Translations under genes and position numbers: made by a program
Assembly (NCBI GenBank): GCA_937966115.1
Contig: CALCKX010000055.1
Span: 1 to 46,182, forward strand
DNA: 46,182 nucleotides
DNA from: an uncultured Chloracidobacterium sp.
GTDB lineage: Bacteria; Acidobacteriota; Blastocatellia; Chloracidobacteriales; Chloracidobacteriaceae
Direction: 5' to 3'
Notes under the pieces: generated by a model
Databases searched by the model: none
Told to the model about the DNA's origin: nothing
What the model saw: only the letters and a program-made list of their open reading frames with translations
In this document: in pieces, positions 1 through 7,823 of the stretch
Layout of the letters: each line of letters begins with the position of its first letter
Position numbering within the stretch: position 1 is the first letter of the stretch

Positions 1-1
1 C

Positions 2-220
2 TCGTCGCCGGGCATGGTCACGTCCATCGTCAACGGCAAGGGCAAGGTAATGCCAGCCTATAAGGATAAGCTGACGCTTCAGCAAATCAACTATCTCGTC
101 GAATACATTCGTCGCTTCGAGAAGGCGAAGTCTGACGCCGCGCCGATTACGGCTGGCATCCCGCGCGGCGCAACGCCCATCGAGCCGCCCCCGGCGACGG
201 AGGCGACTGTTCGACGGTAG
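2..220 (+). CDS. C-terminal part of a c-type cytochrome (5' end outside window)
   Basis: The reading frame enters from the left edge (first full codon at base 2) and stops with TAG at 218-220. The visible residues include GKGKVMPAYKDKL followed by LTLQQINYLVEYIRRF. This is the usual end of a class I cytochrome c: the Met in the MPAY segment would be the sixth haem-iron ligand, and the last helix packs on the haem. The CXXCH haem site lies outside the window, so the identification rests on the C-terminal half only. A Pro/Ala-rich tail of about 25 residues follows the fold. The protein would act in the periplasm or on its membrane as an electron carrier, or be a domain of a larger oxidoreductase; these cannot be separated here. 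Confidence 0.7.
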   Translation, partial: SSPGMVTSIVNGKGKVMPAYKDKLTLQQINYLVEYIRRFEKAKSDAAPITAGIPRGATPIEPPPATEATVRR

Positions 221-313
221 CCCGCGGCGCAAAATGGCCGCAAAATGGCGCGGCGGTTATCTTCCTTGGATTACCGGGAGGGGGCTGCCCATCGCCCGCC
301 GCGGCGATCCGCC

Positions 314-343
314 CAAGCGAGCCAGACTCAAGCGAGCCAGACT
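314..343. repeat. Perfect 15-bp tandem duplication (CAAGCGAGCCAGACT x2)
   Basis: Bases 314-328 and 329-343 are identical. Both copies contain GAGCCAGAC, the left arm of the hairpin that ends at 369, so either copy could pair with the right arm. It lies in the 170-bp gap between two convergent genes. The gap holds no credible gene. Confidence 0.85.
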
Positions 344-369
344 TCGGGGGCGCTGCCCCTGTCTGGCTC
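334..369. terminator. Long hairpin between convergent genes, likely bidirectional terminator
   Basis: GAGCCAGAC (334-342) is perfectly complementary to GTCTGGCTC (361-369). Inside it, GGGGC and GCCCC form a second stem with a GCT loop. No T-run follows on the plus strand, so calling it a terminator relies on stem strength and its place between the cytochrome gene and the convergent kinase gene. Confidence 0.6.
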
Positions 370-390
370 CATTTGACAGACGGCTTTCAG

Positions 391-1476
391 TCAAGCGGGG
401 ATGGAAGTCGCTCCGGCGACGGATGCAAGCGGCGCGGCGGACGTGGTTTCGCGCTCGAGGGCCCGGTGAATGAGCCGCGTTGCGTGCGGCAAATCGGCGA
501 TGTTATCAAGCGCCCTGGCCGCGCCTTGCAGCGCGACCGGAATGTAGCCTAGATAGACCGGGTTGTTGAGCGCGGCGAACTGATAAGCGTAGGTGCCAAT
601 CGCCTTGATCAGGCGTTGCGCCAGCATGAGCTGATACTCCCGCTCAAACTGCGCCCGCGAGGCGTAGCAGCGCGTTCCGAAGGCCGCCGCGTGCAAGCGC
701 CAGAAGCGCTCTTTGAGCGCGGTCTGAAAGTCGGCGTCGAGCGCGGCGTAAGGGTCGCCCAGCAGTGAGGCCAAATCGTAGGTAGCCGGTCCCAAGCGGG
801 CGTCCTGGTGGTCAATGACCCAGAGCTTCCCGGCGTGGCGCATGAGGTTGCGGGCGTGGTAGTCGCGGTGACAAACGACCCGCGGCGCGCGGGCTAGGCG
901 ATAGGTCAGCGCAAACAGCTCGCCGAGGATGAGCGTTTCCTCTTCCGCCGACAGCCGCCATTGGCAGTACCGCTCGACGTAGTTGCGGAAGAAGTAGCTC
1001 ATCTCCCAGAAAAGCTTTTCATCGTCAAACGCCTGCCGCCACGCGACGGACGCCTGCGCTTGCGCTGCCGGCGTCGTCTTCTGAATGTCCACGATCAGGC
1101 GCAGCGCCTGGTCGTAGTCCACTTGGCGGGCAAGTTCCGGCTGCTCGGCGAGGGCGTCCTGGAGGCGACAGTCGCCGATGTCTTGCTGCAAGACGACGCC
1201 GCGTCGGTCATCCACGGCCAGCACCTGCGGAACCGGAATCCCGGCCGATTGAAAAAGCTCGGTGACCTCCAGATAGGCGAACGCCTTGGCGTCGAACCGC
1301 TCGGCATAGACGGCGGCGATGAAGGTTTCATCCGCACGGCGAATGCGGAAATACATTCGGGTTGAAGCGTCGCCCAGCAGGGGCTCGACGACAATCGGCG
1401 CGTCCAGAAAGTAATCGCTGAGAAAAGCGGCGAGCTTATCGGTTGGGCGCGGAAGCGAGGAATGGTCAGCGTTCAT
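391..1476 (-). CDS. Phosphotransferase, AmgK-like amino-sugar kinase family
   Basis: This 361-residue protein has the aminoglycoside-phosphotransferase fold. Visible motifs are the N-terminal GDASTRMYFR segment (residues about 35-44), the catalytic loop CHRDYHARNLM and the metal-binding segment VIDHQDARLGP followed by TYDLASLLGDPY. This combination is typical of the AmgK group, which phosphorylates the anomeric carbon of N-acetylmuramate/N-acetylglucosamine in cell-wall recycling. It is also found in related uncharacterised kinases, so the substrate is inferred. The usual partner, the nucleotidyltransferase MurU, is not next to it. The ATG at 1476 overlaps the end of the upstream PEGA gene by 11 bases, which suggests co-translation. 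The family call is firm and the substrate is open. Confidence 0.75.
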   Translation of the reverse strand: MNADHSSLPRPTDKLAAFLSDYFLDAPIVVEPLLGDASTRMYFRIRRADETFIAAVYAERFDAKAFAYLEVTELFQSAGIPVPQVLAVDDRRGVVLQQDIGDCRLQDALAEQPELARQVDYDQALRLIVDIQKTTPAAQAQASVAWRQAFDDEKLFWEMSYFFRNYVERYCQWRLSAEEETLILGELFALTYRLARAPRVVCHRDYHARNLMRHAGKLWVIDHQDARLGPATYDLASLLGDPYAALDADFQTALKERFWRLHAAAFGTRCYASRAQFEREYQLMLAQRLIKAIGTYAYQFAALNNPVYLGYIPVALQGAARALDNIADLPHATRLIHRALERETTSAAPLASVAGATSIPA

Positions 1477-2839
1477 TCAGGTTGGGTGAGACGGCTGGGG
1501 TTGGATGGTTGGCTTTGCGCTGGTCAGGGACGAGCGCGGTTGCAGATTTGCGCAAGCTTAGCAGCTTGGCGCCGCGCTCCAGATCGCGTCCGGTAAAGCG
1601 GTAGGTCGCGCCATCGGCAAGCGTCACGGTCAGCGACGCCTGCCCCGCCTGCCAGTTGGCGATGGCGTTGGTCGGGATGGAGAGGCTTTCCCCGCCGCTG
1701 GGCGACGCAAAGACGAGCCCGGCGGCTGAGAAGCGCAGCGTCCCGGGCTGCGCTGAGCCGCGTCCGTTCGACTGACGGGCGGCTGGCAAGGCGACCGCCA
1801 GGGGCAGGGCTTGGTCATCGTCCCGCTGCCGCTCGAGCTGTCGCGCGCGGCTGTAGAGGGCGCGATCTTCCGGGAAAAGACGCGCCAGGCGACGGTATTC
1901 GACCGCCGCCTGGTCCAGGCGGCCCTGCGCGACCTGAGCTTCCGCGGATGCCTGCGCGGCGCGGCGCACTTCGGCGCGCAGCGCCTGCGCCTGCGTCTGT
2001 CCGCGGTCCCGGGCGAGCACCTGCGACAGGTAAAAATAGGCGCTGGCTTGCGGCGGATCCACATAGCGCCCAGCCGCCATCGCCGCCTCGGCGCGCGCCA
2101 GAAAGCGCGCCGCCTGCCCGCGGTTGGCTTCAATCAGCTCGGCGATGCGCGCGACGCCGGCTTTGCTTCGCTCGTCGCTGGGAAAGCGCGCCAAAAGCAT
2201 GGCGTAAACCGATTGCGCCAGGGCTAGGTCGCCGCGTCCGGCGGCCAACTCGGCCTGACGGATGAGGGTATCCTGAATGCGGGCGCGCAGGTCGCTGGCC
2301 GGCCCGTTGTCCGGCTGAATAAGCAGGACCGCGTCGGCGTAGTAAAGCGCGTTGTCATTGGCGGGCGCGACCAAGTCGCCGCGTTGGAAGGCCTCGGCCG
2401 CATGCTGCATAAACTCGGCAATTCGCTCCGTCGGCGCGCCATCGCTGGCCGCGGAAAACGGCGTATCGGCCTTGATCGGCTGAAGGAGAAAGCTGACGGC
2501 TTCCTCCGCGCCGTCCGGCTCGAGGATGACCTCCCGCTCGGCGAGGAGGAAGCCTTCCTGAACGGCGCGCAGGGTATGTGGCCCGAACGCGACTCGCTCA
2601 ATCGTGCAGGGCGCGACGCCAACGCGCCGTCCGTCAAGCCAGACTTCGGCGCCAGGCGGCATCGTCACGACATCCAGCCGGCCGAGGGCGGACGGATACC
2701 GCGCGTAGAGCAAAACTCCGGCGCTGATCAAGGCGGCGACCAGAGGAAAGCCGAGGGCGACGGCAAACCATCGTCCGACATTGCTACGCTTGGCGAAAAC
2801 AAGCTCGAGTTGCGCGCGCGAGAAAGAGGCGGTCGTCAT
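1466..2839 (-). CDS. Membrane-anchored PEGA-domain protein with TPR-like region
   Basis: With the ATG at 2839 the protein has 457 residues; the frame stays open to 2899 but the ATG with upstream GGGGAG is preferred. One transmembrane helix lies at about residues 24-46. It is followed by a PEGA domain (about 54-115; hallmark segment TMPPGAEVWLDGRRVGVAPC) and a long helical region with TPR-like pairs, in which alternate A/L-rich helices count how items are gathered. PEGA domains are usually extracytoplasmic and bind surface structures. A C-terminal beta-rich segment of about 60 residues (GTLRFSAAGLVFASP onward) looks like a small separate domain. The gene overlaps the AmgK-like kinase, so a shared envelope role is likely but not shown. 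Confidence 0.7.
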   Translation of the reverse strand: MTTASFSRAQLELVFAKRSNVGRWFAVALGFPLVAALISAGVLLYARYPSALGRLDVVTMPPGAEVWLDGRRVGVAPCTIERVAFGPHTLRAVQEGFLLAEREVILEPDGAEEAVSFLLQPIKADTPFSAASDGAPTERIAEFMQHAAEAFQRGDLVAPANDNALYYADAVLLIQPDNGPASDLRARIQDTLIRQAELAAGRGDLALAQSVYAMLLARFPSDERSKAGVARIAELIEANRGQAARFLARAEAAMAAGRYVDPPQASAYFYLSQVLARDRGQTQAQALRAEVRRAAQASAEAQVAQGRLDQAAVEYRRLARLFPEDRALYSRARQLERQRDDDQALPLAVALPAARQSNGRGSAQPGTLRFSAAGLVFASPSGGESLSIPTNAIANWQAGQASLTVTLADGATYRFTGRDLERGAKLLSLRKSATALVPDQRKANHPTPAVSPNLNER

Positions 2840-3015
2840 GGGCTCCCCGATGCGGCCAGGCGCGCGGCTTGGGGCGGCGCGCCTAGCCCTTGTTCGCAAA
2901 ACATCGTCAAGTGTAAGTTTCGATGGCTTTGAGCGTCAACACGCTGCGCATCGCGCGCGCCAGCTGCGCGCTCGCGCCCAGCAATTTCCTCTCGCGTTTC
3001 CACCCGCAGGTACGT

Positions 3016-3627
3016 ATGAGCCACGCCGCCTTTGCACCGGATATCCCCGCTGAGAGCCTGATCGGCTTGTTGTCCGACCCGTCTGCCCAAACCCGCTTGG
3101 AAGCGGTAGAGGCCCTGCGCGCGCGCAAGGAAGCCTCCGCCCTGCCGGCGCTTTTGCAGCTTTTGCATGACCCCGATTGGTGGGTGCGAGTGGCAGCGGC
3201 CGATGCGGTTGGCGAGCTGGGGGACGAGACCACCGCGCAGGCTCTCCTGCCCGACCTGCGCCACCCTGACCCGCTGGTGCGCAGCTCGGCGACGCTGGCG
3301 CTAGGGCAGTTGCACCACAAGCCGGACTTCGAGCAGATGCGCCCAATGCTGGGCGACGCCCACCATTGGGTGCGCTATGCGGCGGCCATCGCGCTCGGCG
3401 AGCTCGAAGACATTCGCGCCGTGGACGCCCTGATTCCAGTCCTTTCGGAAGACGCCGATTATCTTGTGCGGGCCGGGGCCGCTCGCTCACTCGGCAAAAT
3501 CAGGCATCCCAAGGCAATTCGCCCGCTGCGGCGGGCCGTCGTCAAGGATGACAACGAGCTGGTGCGAGCGGACGCCCTGGAAGCGCTCCGCTGCATCTGG
3601 AACGGCGCGCTCGGCGACGATGACTAG
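3016..3627 (+). CDS. Small HEAT-repeat protein
   Basis: This 203-residue alpha-solenoid consists almost entirely of HEAT/PBS-lyase-type repeats of about 31 residues. Each has the pattern D..WWVRVAAADAVGELGD, LVRSSATLALGQL, WVRYAAAIALGELED and LVRAGAARSLGKI. Such repeats bind proteins; some family members are phycobilin lyases, but nothing here shows lyase activity. The ATG at 3016 starts just before the first repeat. An in-frame ATG at 2923 would add 31 residues of Arg/Ala-rich sequence and is less likely. The gene diverges from the PEGA gene across a 176-bp gap and ends in a strong hairpin. Confidence 0.75.
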   Translation: MSHAAFAPDIPAESLIGLLSDPSAQTRLEAVEALRARKEASALPALLQLLHDPDWWVRVAAADAVGELGDETTAQALLPDLRHPDPLVRSSATLALGQLHHKPDFEQMRPMLGDAHHWVRYAAAIALGELEDIRAVDALIPVLSEDADYLVRAGAARSLGKIRHPKAIRPLRRAVVKDDNELVRADALEALRCIWNGALGDDD

Positions 3628-3645
3628 CCCGCCCCTCCGCGCCCG

Positions 3646-3675
3646 AGCGCGCCGGCCCGACCAGGCCGGCGCGCT
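3646..3675. terminator. Perfect 12-bp GC hairpin between convergent genes
   Basis: AGCGCGCCGGCC (3646-3657) and GGCCGGCGCGCT (3664-3675) are perfectly complementary around a six-base loop. It lies between the HEAT gene (ends 3627) and the convergent TPR gene (ends 3713), and so fits a bidirectional terminator. It has no T-run. Confidence 0.7.
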
Positions 3676-3712
3676 GCCGCTGTGCAAAGCCGACCCAAAA
3701 TGATAAAGCTGA

Positions 3713-4801
3713 CTAAGGGGCTTTGAGCCGTTCGAGCGCGCGCGTCACGAAGTCGTCCCGCCCGCCGGTCAGCGCCGCCGCCCGCTCATAAGCCGCGATG
3801 GCGGCGTCTTTCCGCCCGGCGCGCTCGTGAACGTAGCCTAGCTCGCGCCAGACGCCGACCTCATTCGGAAGCAGCGTGGCGGCTTTGGTCAGCGCGTCCG
3901 CAGCCGGTCCGAGACGCTTCTCGCGCGATAGGGCGAGTCCCAGGGCGAACAGGAGCGCCGCGTCGTCGGGCTGGGCGGCGGCGGCCCGCTCCAGCTCGGG
4001 AATCGCCTTGGCGAATTGCCGCTGGGCGACGAGTAGGCGCCCGCGCAGGCCGGCGGCCAGCAGCGGCTCGCGCCGCTGGACTTTTTCAATGCTTGCCGCC
4101 GCGCGCTTCACGGCGGCGGCGTCATCCGGCGCGGCGGCGACATCCAGTTCCGCCAGCAGCTGCCAGGCTTCGGGTTGGTCCGCGTCCCGGGCGAGCGAGC
4201 GCGTCAGCGCCTGGCGGGCCGCGGCTTCGTCGCCCTGCCGATAATGGGCGTAGCCCAGGAGCGTCAACGTCGCGGCCTCGGCGTCCGGGCGAGCGGCGGC
4301 GAATTCCAGCTCGGGAATGGCGGCGCCAAAGTCGCCGGCCAGAAAAAGCGCCTTGCCCAAGGCCAGCCGGGCGACGCCGTCCTCGCGGCTCTCCTGCGCG
4401 CGCGTCAGCTCGGCGGCCTTGCGCAAGTCGGCCGCCGCCGCCGCGTATTGCTTCATTTGCAGGCGGCAAAGCCCGAGCACGCGATAGGCCGTCGCCTGAT
4501 CGGGATATTGCACGGCGACTGGCTCAAGGGCCGCGGCGGCGGCGGCATATTGCGTTTGCTGATAGAGCGAAATCCCGCGCTGAAGGCGCGCCTGCGCTTC
4601 TTCATCATCCGCGAAAAGGCGTTTGGCTTCCTGCGCCGAGATAGGTAAGACTAGCGCCAGAGCGAGCGGGATGACCCCGAGCCGCAGGCGCGACAGGCAA
4701 AAGCGCCAGCGCGGCGCGGCGGGCTTTCGCGCAGCTCGCGCGCAATGTCTCCCGTGTCCTCGCGTCCCGTGTAGACGGCTCCAAGCCGAACGGATTACCA
4801 T
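3713..4801 (-). CDS. Exported TPR-repeat protein
   Basis: This protein of up to 362 residues has a hydrophobic segment (VIPLALALVLPISA) at about 43-56, followed by QEAKRLF, which reads as a signal peptide cut near ISA-QE. The preceding 40 residues are very Arg-rich. They may be untranslated, but no ATG or GTG lies closer to the signal, so the ATG at 4801 is kept with doubt. The mature part is eight or nine tetratricopeptide units (for example LGYAHYRQGDEAAARQAL and LLFALGLALSREKRL). TPR proteins of this kind act as periplasmic or outer-membrane scaffolds; the partner is unknown. It diverges from the next gene, and the two possible starts nearly abut. Confidence 0.7.
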   Translation of the reverse strand: MVIRSAWSRLHGTRGHGRHCARAARKPAAPRWRFCLSRLRLGVIPLALALVLPISAQEAKRLFADDEEAQARLQRGISLYQQTQYAAAAAALEPVAVQYPDQATAYRVLGLCRLQMKQYAAAAADLRKAAELTRAQESREDGVARLALGKALFLAGDFGAAIPELEFAAARPDAEAATLTLLGYAHYRQGDEAAARQALTRSLARDADQPEAWQLLAELDVAAAPDDAAAVKRAAASIEKVQRREPLLAAGLRGRLLVAQRQFAKAIPELERAAAAQPDDAALLFALGLALSREKRLGPAADALTKAATLLPNEVGVWRELGYVHERAGRKDAAIAAYERAAALTGGRDDFVTRALERLKAP

Positions 4802-4884
4802 TGCGTAAATCCCGCGCCGATTTAGGGTTTTCGCTCCAATGTCTCGCCCAGCGACTCGAATCCTTTCTTGAAACGCCGCTAGCT

Positions 4885-5709
4885 ATGGAACACCGTCGAG
4901 AGAATGATTCGCCGCTCACCGAAGCCGATATTGAGCTATTCAACCGCTTCTACGTGGATTTTTTGCGCAAGCGACTCGATGATCCCGTGTCGTTCCTCAA
5001 GGTTGGCACGCTGTTGCGCCGTGGCGACCTGCGCAGCGTGATACACGAGACGATGGCGCTGCGCTCGATGTTCGAGCAAGCCATCCCGAGCGTGCGCCAG
5101 CGCGACCTGGTGCTGAGCTTTCCCGGCGTTTTGCCCAACCTGCACAATATTCTTTTCGACTTATCGCAGAGCTACGGCGCGGAAGGCAATACCGTGCAGT
5201 TCATGAAGCGCGAGCAGGTGGAAACGCACCTCGACGGCACGGAAATGTTCCGGCTCGACGTTGACAAGGCGATGGAAGACTTTCCGTCGCTGCCGGACGA
5301 TGATCGGCGGATGCTGCTAGATTTGATGGGGAAGCGCCCGGGCGAAGCGACGCTGCGGTTTTTAATGGTCATCCTGGCCGATCATCTTTTCCTGGTGGCG
5401 CTGCCGAGCGGCCTGGCGGCAACGACGCCGGCGCTTGGGCGCTTGCGCCAGCTCATCGAAGCGCGACTGGGCGACAAGGCCGACGAGCTGATTGTCGAGT
5501 TCTTTACCGTGGGCGGCGGCTACATTCGGCGCGCCGGGGAAGGCCTGGTCTTTGGCGGCAGCAATCCGCTATTCGATCCGACTTACGCCGCGCCGGAAGC
5601 CCCGGCGGTCAAGGTCTTCCAGCAGCGATGGCAGGAGCACAAGCTCTCGCTCGTCAAGCGCATCCTCTCGGCTGAAATGCCCGATCTCATTGTCGCTTTC
5701 GACCGCTGA
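4885..5709 (+). CDS. Conserved-looking protein of unknown function
   Basis: The protein has 274 residues from the ATG at 4885; an in-frame TTG at 4801 would add 28. I do not recognise the family. It has no signal peptide and no membrane segment. It looks mainly helical, with acidic and Arg-rich stretches in the N-terminal third (ELFNRFYVDFLRKRLDDP), a hydrophobic helix (LRFLMVILADHLFLVAL) near the middle, and a Gly-rich turn (FFTVGGGYIRRAGEG) before a basic C-terminal helix. Codon use is like that of its neighbours. It ends 10 bases from the convergent receiver gene. The long uninterrupted frame and ordinary composition support it as a real gene. Confidence 0.6.
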   Translation: MEHRRENDSPLTEADIELFNRFYVDFLRKRLDDPVSFLKVGTLLRRGDLRSVIHETMALRSMFEQAIPSVRQRDLVLSFPGVLPNLHNILFDLSQSYGAEGNTVQFMKREQVETHLDGTEMFRLDVDKAMEDFPSLPDDDRRMLLDLMGKRPGEATLRFLMVILADHLFLVALPSGLAATTPALGRLRQLIEARLGDKADELIVEFFTVGGGYIRRAGEGLVFGGSNPLFDPTYAAPEAPAVKVFQQRWQEHKLSLVKRILSAEMPDLIVAFDR

Positions 5710-5719
5710 GCCGCCGCGC

Positions 5720-6100
5720 TTACCTTCCCGTCCGGTTGCCTCCAAACATTCGCCGGGCGGCTTGTTGCAAGGCGGACAGCTCGAAGGGCTTGGTCAGGAA
5801 GGCCACGCGCCCCCCCGGAAACGTCTGCCGGACAAGCGCGCTGATGTCCGTGCCGGACATCACGATGACGCTCGTTTCCGTCCGCCGCGCTAACACTTCC
5901 TGCGCGAGTTGCAGGCCGTTGACGCCGGGCATCCGCACATCCGTGAGCAGGCCCCGCAGTTCCTGCAACGAGAAGGCTATGTCGCGCGCCTCGTTGCCGT
6001 TGCGCGCCAGGATAACGGCGTAGTCTGGCTCTAGCAGCTCGGCATAAAGCTCGCGTAACAGCTCTTCGTCGTCGGCGATGAGAACGTTAGGCTTTGGCAC
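5720..6100 (-). CDS. Single-domain response regulator (receiver only)
   Basis: This 126-residue protein is a complete REC domain and nothing more. LIADDEE carries the acidic metal-binding pair, LLTDVRMPG the phospho-acceptor Asp, VMSGTD the conserved Ser/Thr position, and FLTKPF the conserved Lys-Pro. The start is GTG at 6100. It is the last gene of a minus-strand run behind recU (38-base gap). Lone receivers pass phosphate between proteins or bind a partner directly; no kinase is adjacent, and the nearest histidine kinases are about 9 kb away. The context with a resolvase and a phosphoesterase is unusual. Confidence 0.85.
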   Translation of the reverse strand: MPKPNVLIADDEELLRELYAELLEPDYAVILARNGNEARDIAFSLQELRGLLTDVRMPGVNGLQLAQEVLARRTETSVIVMSGTDISALVRQTFPGGRVAFLTKPFELSALQQAARRMFGGNRTGR

Positions 6101-6138
6101 AGGCCTCCACTGAGCAGATGCGCGAAACGTCAGCCGTC

Positions 6139-6843
6139 TCAGCGGCGAGTCGCGGCGAGAGCGCGGCTCGCTTGGCTGGCGAGTTGGGCGTAGTCCGCGC
6201 CGTGAAGTCGCTCTTGGCTTTCCACGGCGGAAAGGTAGTCATAGATGACGAGCCCGCGCCCGGCCTGGATTCGTTCCAGATGCTCGGCGCAGAACCGATA
6301 CGGGATGCTCTTGCGCCGGCAGGCGAGACGGAACAGCGCGACGACTTGGATCGGCACAAAGAAAACCGACCGGCGGCTGGCGAATTCCACGAGAAAGCCG
6401 GATACCGCGCCGCAGGCGGCCATTCGCTCGAGAAACGTGACTTGGTGCGGGTGCAGGTTGTCGAAGTCCAGCAAATCGCGCTTCGTCGTCTTGGCATCAT
6501 AGAAAATGCCCCGCCCGGTTGGCGCGATGACGCCGCCGTAGTCGGGCTCGCCGCGCGACTCCGGCACGAAGGCTCGCGGGTCGCCTTCCGGTCCGGCGGC
6601 GAGGGCTTGTCTGAGAGCTGTAGCCGGCATAGCGTCTCCCGTTTTCAGATGCGCCAGCGCCGACGACAGCGGAACGACCAGCCCGCGGCGGCGGATATTC
6701 GTGGGCACAACATACTTACCCGGAATGGCCTTGCGTGTGATGCACGCGCGTCCGAGCTTTTCATACGCTTCGTTGGTGTGGTTGATGGCTTCTTGAAAGC
6801 CGCTTCCCCGTTCGGCGCCACGTTGTGGTCGTCCGCGCGTCAT
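6139..6843 (-). CDS. recU: RecU-family Holliday junction resolvase
   Basis: The ATG at 6843 gives 234 residues. The N-terminal segment RGSGFQEAINHTNEAYEKLG plus a following ITRKAIPGKYV matches the RecU opening. The nuclease core is EPDYGGVIAPTGRGIFYDAKTT, with D101, D116 and K118 forming a PD-(D/E)xK site; HPHQVTFLERMAACGAVSGFLV follows as in RecU. RecU cuts four-way DNA junctions in recombination and is best known from Firmicutes. Two differences are visible: Asp replaces the usual Glu in the E-A-K motif, and about 50 residues (44-95) separate the N-terminal part from the core. The start lies 8 bases after the phosphoesterase stop, so the two genes are co-transcribed. Confidence 0.75.
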   Translation of the reverse strand: MTRGRPQRGAERGSGFQEAINHTNEAYEKLGRACITRKAIPGKYVVPTNIRRRGLVVPLSSALAHLKTGDAMPATALRQALAAGPEGDPRAFVPESRGEPDYGGVIAPTGRGIFYDAKTTKRDLLDFDNLHPHQVTFLERMAACGAVSGFLVEFASRRSVFFVPIQVVALFRLACRRKSIPYRFCAEHLERIQAGRGLVIYDYLSAVESQERLHGADYAQLASQASRALAATRR

Positions 6844-6851
6844 TGCCGGCT

Positions 6852-7754
6852 TCAGGCTTGCAAGCCGCCCGCCGTCGGACGGACGAGCCTTAGGAGTGAA
6901 ATCTCGGGCGGGCATTGGTAGCGAATCGGCAGGAAGATCGTTCCCAGCCCGCGGTTGACGTAAATCTGAGTTTTCTTCATCTGCGCCCAGCCGCGGGTAT
7001 ATTGCTTCCCGTGGCGATTGTAGGAAATCGGCGCGCCAATGACCGGAAGCTTGACTTGTCCGCCGTGCGTGTGGCCCGACAGCACCAAGTCGCACTCGGC
7101 GAGCGACGCTTCCTTGATGATGTTCGGGTTGTGGGAAAGCAAAATGCGCGTGTCGCGCCGGCGCGTGCCCTTAAGCGCCGCGACCAGGTCGTGGTTGCGC
7201 GTCGTCGTATCGCCCAGCCCGCACAGGTAAATCATCCGCCCGCCGATATAAAGGGGCAGATTGGCGTTGTTGAGCACCGGAATGCCATTGCGCTCGAAAG
7301 CCTGGGTGACCGCCGAAGCGCCGACCCAGACATCATGGTTGCCCAAAACGGCGAACACGCCGAATCGCGCCCGCAAGCGCCCCAGGCACTCGGCGCACGG
7401 CTCGACGTAACGCGTCGTATGCGTTACGTAATCGCCCGTCAGGACAATCACATCCGGGCGCAGGGCGTTGGTTTCGGCAACGGCTTCCTCGAGGCGCTCC
7501 AGCGATAGGTACGGGCTATGGTGAATATCCGAGAGCTGGGCGATCGTGAACCCGTGAAAGCCGTCTGGCAGGCCGGCGATGACGATGTCCTGTCGGTCAA
7601 TCTGAAAGCGATAGGTCTCTTCGACTTCGAGGTTGGCGCGCTCGATGAAGTCCGCCGTGAATTCAATCAGGGCGTCGCGCTGCTTGAGGCTGCGCGGATG
7701 CTTGGCTTTGGCGCGATTCAGAATTCGGCGGTTGAGGATTCGAGCGATGGGCAT
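6852..7754 (-). CDS. Calcineurin-like metallophosphoesterase (YkuE/YaeI type)
   Basis: The protein has 300 residues from the ATG at 7754; a TTG at 7811 would add 19. The full set of dimetal motifs is present in order: AQLSDIHHS (D-x-H), VLTGDYVTH (GD), VLGNHDVW (GNHD), ILLSHNP (H) and LVLSGHTHGGQ (GHxH). In this branch the known members hydrolyse phosphodiesters or pyrophosphates, including UDP-diacylglucosamine in lipid A synthesis (LpxG) in some bacteria. The N-terminus (about 40 residues) is basic and not clearly a membrane anchor. It heads a tight pair with recU. Substrate unknown; a nucleic-acid role is possible from context only. Confidence 0.8.
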   Translation of the reverse strand: MPIARILNRRILNRAKAKHPRSLKQRDALIEFTADFIERANLEVEETYRFQIDRQDIVIAGLPDGFHGFTIAQLSDIHHSPYLSLERLEEAVAETNALRPDVIVLTGDYVTHTTRYVEPCAECLGRLRARFGVFAVLGNHDVWVGASAVTQAFERNGIPVLNNANLPLYIGGRMIYLCGLGDTTTRNHDLVAALKGTRRRDTRILLSHNPNIIKEASLAECDLVLSGHTHGGQVKLPVIGAPISYNRHGKQYTRGWAQMKKTQIYVNRGLGTIFLPIRYQCPPEISLLRLVRPTAGGLQA

Positions 7755-7823
7755 GACGGACGCTGGGCGAAAGCGAGACGTGACGATAACTTTCGTGGCG
7801 GTAGTTTCCAATCCTAAAGCAAT

